Shown here: positions 61,070-64,000 of the stretch, in pieces
Position numbering within the stretch: position 1 is the stretch's first letter
Layout of the letters: every line of letters starts with the position of its first letter
Assembly (NCBI GenBank): GCA_012269545.1
Contig: JAAXKB010000002.1
Location: forward strand, 62,001-126,000
From: Gammaproteobacteria bacterium
GTDB taxonomy: Bacteria > Pseudomonadota > Gammaproteobacteria > Pseudomonadales > Azotimanducaceae
Reading direction: 5' to 3'
Length of the DNA stretch: 64,000 nt
Made by a program: the position numbers and the translations under genes
The notes under the pieces: model-generated
What the model saw: only the letters and a program-made list of their open reading frames with translations
Database searches by the model: none
Told to the model about the DNA's origin: nothing

Positions 61070-61549
61070 TTAGGGAAAGATGCCCTCACAGACATTCCTC
61101 AGGTGTTGTGATGCCGCCCTTCGATGTCTTCCGACACGTGAGTGCATCTCATGAGTTTCCTGCCCTACGTGGATACCCTGAACCCTCTCACCGATTTCAC
61201 CATTGGTTAGGTGTCTGAGTTCATAGACCTGAAGTCTTATCTTGTATGCGTCTGCTTTTGGTCTGTCTGTAGATACGTCGAAGCGTGGTTTGTCTAAGGG
61301 GTCTTCTACTGAGAACAAGTCTACCCACCGACTTTCCCACCAATCGTCGAACTTGGTGTTCAGAACAACGTCTCTGCCGCCCCACCCTCGATACTTCGAC
61401 CAATTAACTTCATAACTGTCTGACTGCTCTGCCAGTTGTAAGAACTTATACCAGTAGAGGAATACCCGCTTGCGGGTTGGAATCCACCTACCGTCTCGAT
61501 ATCTGACCCACCTACTGTTCGGAACGAATCTCTTTACTCTCTTTGCCAT
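61070..61549 (-). CDS. Trp-rich protein with C-terminal HTH-like segment
   Basis: A 159-residue basic protein with about ten tryptophans. The most striking block is YRGWGGRDVVLNTKFDDWWE at 53-72. The C-terminal part (RLQVYELRHLTNGEIGERVQ, later RHRRAASQHLRNVCEGIFP) looks like a DNA-binding helix-turn-helix. I recall similar blocks in proteins of marine mobile elements but cannot name a family or function. Its stop directly abuts the stop of the convergent HTH ORF. It is divergent from the HUH gene with a 132-base gap between them. Confidence 0.65.
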   Translation of the reverse strand: MAKRVKRFVPNSRWVRYRDGRWIPTRKRVFLYWYKFLQLAEQSDSYEVNWSKYRGWGGRDVVLNTKFDDWWESRWVDLFSVEDPLDKPRFDVSTDRPKADAYKIRLQVYELRHLTNGEIGERVQGIHVGQETHEMHSRVGRHRRAASQHLRNVCEGIFP

Positions 61550-61631
61550 TGTTCCAGTTTACCTCACCACCCATTACTGGTCGGGAGATTCACACCCCTT
61601 CCTAAGATAATTAGTCCTGAGTTCGCAGTTT

Positions 61632-61680
61632 GGTAGTGCTTATGCCCTACCTGAAAAACTTAGAAAGACTAAATAAGTTT
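61632..61680. repeat. Two tandem hairpins upstream of the HUH gene
   Basis: GGTAG (61632-61636) pairs with CTACC (61647-61651), and AAACTTA (61656-61662) with TAAGTTT (61674-61680). They lie immediately before the HUH gene's ATG. They could be a rolling-circle nick site, an operator or leader structure; no nick consensus is recognised. Confidence 0.45.
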
Positions 61681-61681
61681 C

Positions 61682-62200
61682 ATGGAGATAGGAAAAACAG
61701 ACCGACATCGAGAACACCTCAACGCCTCTATGGAGTGGGTGCGCTCAATCGACCACAAGGAGTGGAATGACCCTTACGCAGTCACGCTGAACTTCCGAAA
61801 TGGGACGCCACGTGACATCGCAGAAAAGGACGTTACCCACTTTCTGAACAAACTTGATGCGTGGGTGTTCAAGAACGCATATCGCAAGTATGGAAAGAGG
61901 TTGAGGCGGGTTGGTGTCTTTGAAGGCGGTGATAAGAACCCGCACTACCACATGGTCTTGGAGTCGCCGAAACACATGGTAAATGTCTTGTTCGAACACA
62001 AGGTCGAAACCTTATGGGGTTCGGTTCGCAGTGGTCAGACCTACATTTGGATTGGGTCAACTGGTCAACGCATTCCTATCTTCAAAATGGAACGGGTGTA
62101 TTCAGAAGGGTGGTTGGGATACATCGGTAAAGAGAACAGTAAAGAGTCCGCTGATGATGCGGACGTTATGAATTGGTATCTCCACCCAGTTAGTCGCTAA
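61682..62200 (+). CDS. Single-domain HUH endonuclease (Rep-like)
   Basis: A 172-residue protein with the three motifs of rolling-circle replication endonucleases. Motif I is YAVTLNF near 32-38. Motif II is H88-Y-H90 in GGDKNPHYHMVLESP, the metal-binding HUH pair. Motif III is Y147-I-G-K150 in GWLGYIGKENSKES, a single catalytic Tyr with the Y-x-x-K spacing of CRESS-like Reps. No helicase domain follows. The protein should nick and rejoin single-stranded DNA to start replication or transfer of a small element. The ATG lies directly after two small hairpins. Confidence 0.72.
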   Translation: MEIGKTDRHREHLNASMEWVRSIDHKEWNDPYAVTLNFRNGTPRDIAEKDVTHFLNKLDAWVFKNAYRKYGKRLRRVGVFEGGDKNPHYHMVLESPKHMVNVLFEHKVETLWGSVRSGQTYIWIGSTGQRIPIFKMERVYSEGWLGYIGKENSKESADDADVMNWYLHPVSR

Positions 62201-62253
62201 TCCGAAGGATTCTTCTAGTGATACTCCAAGTCTAGTGTCCTGCTGATACTAGA
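62199..62253. repeat. Hairpin and repeated TCTAGT motifs upstream of the small-ORF operon
   Basis: AATCC-GAA-GGATT (62199-62211) overlaps the HUH stop and could be a weak terminator. Next, TCTAGTG occurs at 62214-62220 and 62231-62237, and TCTAGT (62231-62236) is inverted as ACTAGA (62248-62253). The repeats may be an operator for the downstream genes, possibly for the ribbon-helix-helix-like protein. Confidence 0.35.
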
Positions 62254-62289
62254 TTGCTTTGTCATACCTAAAACAAAGAGAACAACGAA

Positions 62290-62505
62290 ATGACAGAACC
62301 ACAATCAATGCATGACTACCTCATGGAACACGTTTGTAAGACTCCTGCTCATCTATTGGCACTGGAGTTAGAAGAGATAAATAAGGTGAAGTTGATGGAT
62401 GACGTAATCGTTGAGTGCAAGGAACTCAGGAATTACTACCTGCAAAGACAGGGTTACATCATCGAACACCTAAGACAGATGCTTGATAAGGACGCAGAGA
62501 TATGA
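62290..62505 (+). CDS. Small helical protein, 71 aa
   Basis: A charged, all-helical 71-residue protein that I do not recognise. It has no membrane segment. ACAAAGAGAA precedes its ATG. Its stop overlaps the next start (ATGA), so the two are a coupled pair. Confidence 0.55.
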   Translation: MTEPQSMHDYLMEHVCKTPAHLLALELEEINKVKLMDDVIVECKELRNYYLQRQGYIIEHLRQMLDKDAEI

Positions 62506-62705
62506 AGATTAGAAAATTTGCAGTGAACCCAAGACAAGTTCGTCTATATGAGATTCAAGAAGAAACCTTGAATCGTATGTTCAGAGACGAAACTTATTGC
62601 AGGAAGAAAGGATTCGGTAGTGTCGCCGATGTTATTCGCATTGGATTGACTCGACATCTTCAGGATTACGAAGAGCATGAGTTCAGGAAAGCAGTGTCTT
62701 CCTAG
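62502..62705 (+). CDS. Small ribbon-helix-helix-like protein, 67 aa
   Basis: A basic 67-residue protein with a short strand-like start (VRLYEIQEETLNRMF) and a helix with GFGSVADVIRIGLTRHL, which resembles the second helix of ribbon-helix-helix repressors ('s..e.iR.al...l'). It overlaps the preceding gene by four bases. A DNA-binding regulator is a reasonable but unproven inference. Confidence 0.55.
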   Translation: MKIRKFAVNPRQVRLYEIQEETLNRMFRDETYCRKKGFGSVADVIRIGLTRHLQDYEEHEFRKAVSS

Positions 62706-62753
62706 AACCGCTCACTACAGGAGCACTACGGTAAAGAAACGGATATTTACGCA

Positions 62754-63095
62754 ATGAAGACATTTGACCAATTCATTCGAGAACAGTCTAACGACCTCAA
62801 CGAGTCAAGATTTCTTCGCAAAGGTGGTGCGCTACTTCTTGCTAGGTCTGCCAAGAAACATGGAGACGATGCCACAAGGTCTCTGACTGATGCCAAGAGG
62901 AAGATAAAGGGTTCTTCTCTAGACAGTGATGAGGAACGCCTGAAGGGTATACAGGATGGTCTTCAAGACCTCTGTGATGGATTCATCTCAATGCGAAAAC
63001 AGAACGGTGCAATCACAGGAATCGTGACCACTGCAGTTCTTTTCAATGAGAGGACTAACGCACACATTCGAAAACTACTCAGGAGAGAGATTTAG
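62754..63095 (+). CDS. Small protein with T4-like capsid-targeting N-terminus
   Basis: A 113-residue protein starting MKTFDQFIRE-Q. T4 internal head proteins begin MKTYQEFIAE, the capsid-targeting sequence cleaved after (I/L)-x-E by the prohead protease. Six of the ten residues are identical, and I-R-E preserves the cleavage site. The rest is helical and basic (LLARSAKKHGDDATRSLTDA, KRKIKGSSLD) and is not recognised. It could be packaged into phage heads. Evidence is a short motif only. Confidence 0.55.
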   Translation: MKTFDQFIREQSNDLNESRFLRKGGALLLARSAKKHGDDATRSLTDAKRKIKGSSLDSDEERLKGIQDGLQDLCDGFISMRKQNGAITGIVTTAVLFNERTNAHIRKLLRREI

Positions 63096-63103
63096 GTATT
63101 TGC

Positions 63104-63147
63104 ATTTTGGGTAAACACCCAATAAAATTTGGGCGTTTACCCAAAAT
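63104..63147. repeat. 19-bp inverted repeat upstream of the desaturase gene
   Basis: ATTTTGGGTAAACACCCAA (63104-63122) and TTGGGCGTTTACCCAAAAT (63129-63147) are inverted copies with one mismatch and a six-base spacer. Within the left arm TTGGGT-AAAC-ACCCAA is itself a perfect dyad. It may be an operator, a terminator for the upstream genes or a recombination site. Confidence 0.75.
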
Positions 63148-63149
63148 CA

Positions 63150-63992
63150 ATGGTGTTAGAAATGAACTCAAGTAAATCGTCTGACAAAGAGGCGTTGAGA
63201 GTAGCGAGGGAGCATTCCGGCGGCATAGGTGTCCTAACAATTGCGCTGGCGTTATTAGTTTTCAGCGCTTATGTGTCTGTGCTCGTTTTATTTGCGGGTG
63301 GTAACTTGAATTCCGTTGCCACAACTTTCTTGATAGGAATTTTGACTTTTGTATCGTATACACCGATGCATGAGGCGGCGCATGGGAACATCAGCGGTGC
63401 AAAACAAAACTTTAAGTGGATCAATACTTTTGTGGGAGAACTCATGTCTCCGCTTATCGCCATTCCTTACAACTCGCACAAGCATGAGCACTACGCTCAC
63501 CATCGCCACACCAACGGTGTTGATGATCCCGATGTCCATATAGAACACCTCTTTAGATCACCTTCAGATTTTGTTCGGTGTAACTTGAAGGTAATCAAAA
63601 CTCATAATACCTACCTACTCGATAACCGCACTCGAGCAGAAATATCTGTCAGCATCATTTGGAGAGCGATATATGTTTTTAGTACTGGATTTTTGAGCGC
63701 CCCGGTTTTGATACTGGGATGGTATTTAGGTGCATTCTTGAATATTTTTTTGCTTTCTTATCTGCCACATAAACCGTATATCGAAACTGCGAGGTGGAAA
63801 AACACAAACATCCAACTCTTTGGTCTCGAACTGCCCGGGTACTTGATGTTCCACCATAACTTGCACGCTATTCATCATTTATTTCCGAGAGTCCCTTTTT
63901 ACAACTACAGAAGTGTATTTGGGAGCATCGAACCTACATTGAGAAAGAACGGCACCCCAATAATTGGCATGCTAAACAGAGAACCTATTTGA
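63150..63992 (+). CDS. Membrane fatty-acid desaturase-family protein
   Basis: A 280-residue protein with four or so membrane helices and three histidine clusters for a di-iron centre: HEAAHGN, HKHEHYAHHRHTNG and HHNLHAIHHLFPRVPFYNYR. The pattern fits the fatty-acid desaturase / beta-carotene hydroxylase-ketolase superfamily. The exact substrate is not determinable. The ATG at 63150 follows the inverted repeat; a second ATG is at 63162. Its composition resembles the accessory stretch before it. Confidence 0.85.
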   Translation: MVLEMNSSKSSDKEALRVAREHSGGIGVLTIALALLVFSAYVSVLVLFAGGNLNSVATTFLIGILTFVSYTPMHEAAHGNISGAKQNFKWINTFVGELMSPLIAIPYNSHKHEHYAHHRHTNGVDDPDVHIEHLFRSPSDFVRCNLKVIKTHNTYLLDNRTRAEISVSIIWRAIYVFSTGFLSAPVLILGWYLGAFLNIFLLSYLPHKPYIETARWKNTNIQLFGLELPGYLMFHHNLHAIHHLFPRVPFYNYRSVFGSIEPTLRKNGTPIIGMLNREPI

Positions 63993-64000
63993 ACAATGAA

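Larger units (their letters stand above)
60814..64000. mobile_element. Candidate mobile element or phage satellite downstream of glmS (right border not in window)
   Basis: After the glmS hairpin the base composition shifts: a 60-base sample at 62281 is 40% G+C. The genes are short and unlike the core set: a start-less recombinase-type HTH ORF, a Trp-rich protein, a single-domain HUH endonuclease, small helical, ribbon-helix-helix-like and phage-like proteins, and a desaturase. No integrase, transposase, tns gene or Tn7 end is visible. The left edge is inferred from the 5'-truncated ORF abutting the hairpin. The desaturase may be cargo or already host DNA. Confidence 0.5.

Overview
This window is the replication-origin neighbourhood of a gammaproteobacterial chromosome, ending in a short stretch of foreign-looking DNA. 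The gene order (tag, gyrB, recF, dnaN, dnaA | oriC | rpmH, rnpA, yidD, yidC, mnmE, mnmG, rsmG, parA, parB, atpIBEFHAGDC, glmU, glmS), an aa3-type cox cluster with twin-transmembrane and SURF1 genes, and the cytochrome c4-dsbA and def-fmt-rsmB-trkA-trkH blocks resemble Pseudomonadales/Cellvibrionales-type bacteria. An aerobic, probably marine gammaproteobacterium of that group is my inference. No tRNA, rRNA, CRISPR or complete IS was found.

Layout. 1-4.5 kb: a cut-off serine hydrolase, a secreted M20 peptidase, an LLM-family oxidoreductase, TesB and an unknown protein. 4.7-6.7 kb: an unusual lipoprotein joining a pectinacetylesterase-like domain to a metallo-beta-lactamase domain. 6.7-12.6 kb: arfB, dsbA, cytochrome c4, engB, polA and a DUF2782-type gene. 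12.6-23.6 kb: egtD-egtB (ergothioneine) downstream of a full respiratory module: coxBA-cox11-coxC on one side of a bidirectional terminator, and SURF1, a SCO-like protein, ctaA, cyoE and SCO1 on the other. 24-34.8 kb: yheV-like, aroE, tsaC, purE, dprA, then def, fmt, rsmB, trkA, trkH, then lpxL-like and tag.

34.8-57.4 kb: initiation and segregation core. oriC lies between dnaA and rpmH, with a perfect DnaA box, two weaker ones and an AT-rich unwinding region that abuts the rpmH promoter. Two parS palindromes lie inside recF, about 10-11 kb from parAB. The ATP synthase operon has a clear promoter before atpI and an unusually long, hairpin-rich gap between atpE and atpF. Two core genes, rnpA and rsmG, have no ATG/GTG/TTG where their N-termini should begin; ATT and CTG starts are the best explanation.

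57.4-60.7 kb: glmU-glmS. Directly after glmS, at the classical attTn7 neighbourhood, the DNA becomes visibly A/T-richer. It carries a recombinase-type helix-turn-helix ORF without a start codon, a tryptophan-rich protein, a single-domain HUH endonuclease (Rep-like), three small ORFs and a membrane fatty-acid-desaturase-family protein behind a 19-bp inverted repeat. One small protein begins with MKTFDQFIRE, closely resembling the capsid-targeting peptide of T4 internal head proteins, including an (I/L)-x-E protease site. With the HUH protein this suggests a small mobile element or phage satellite exploiting a T4-like phage. This is the best candidate here for something undescribed; the window ends before its far border.
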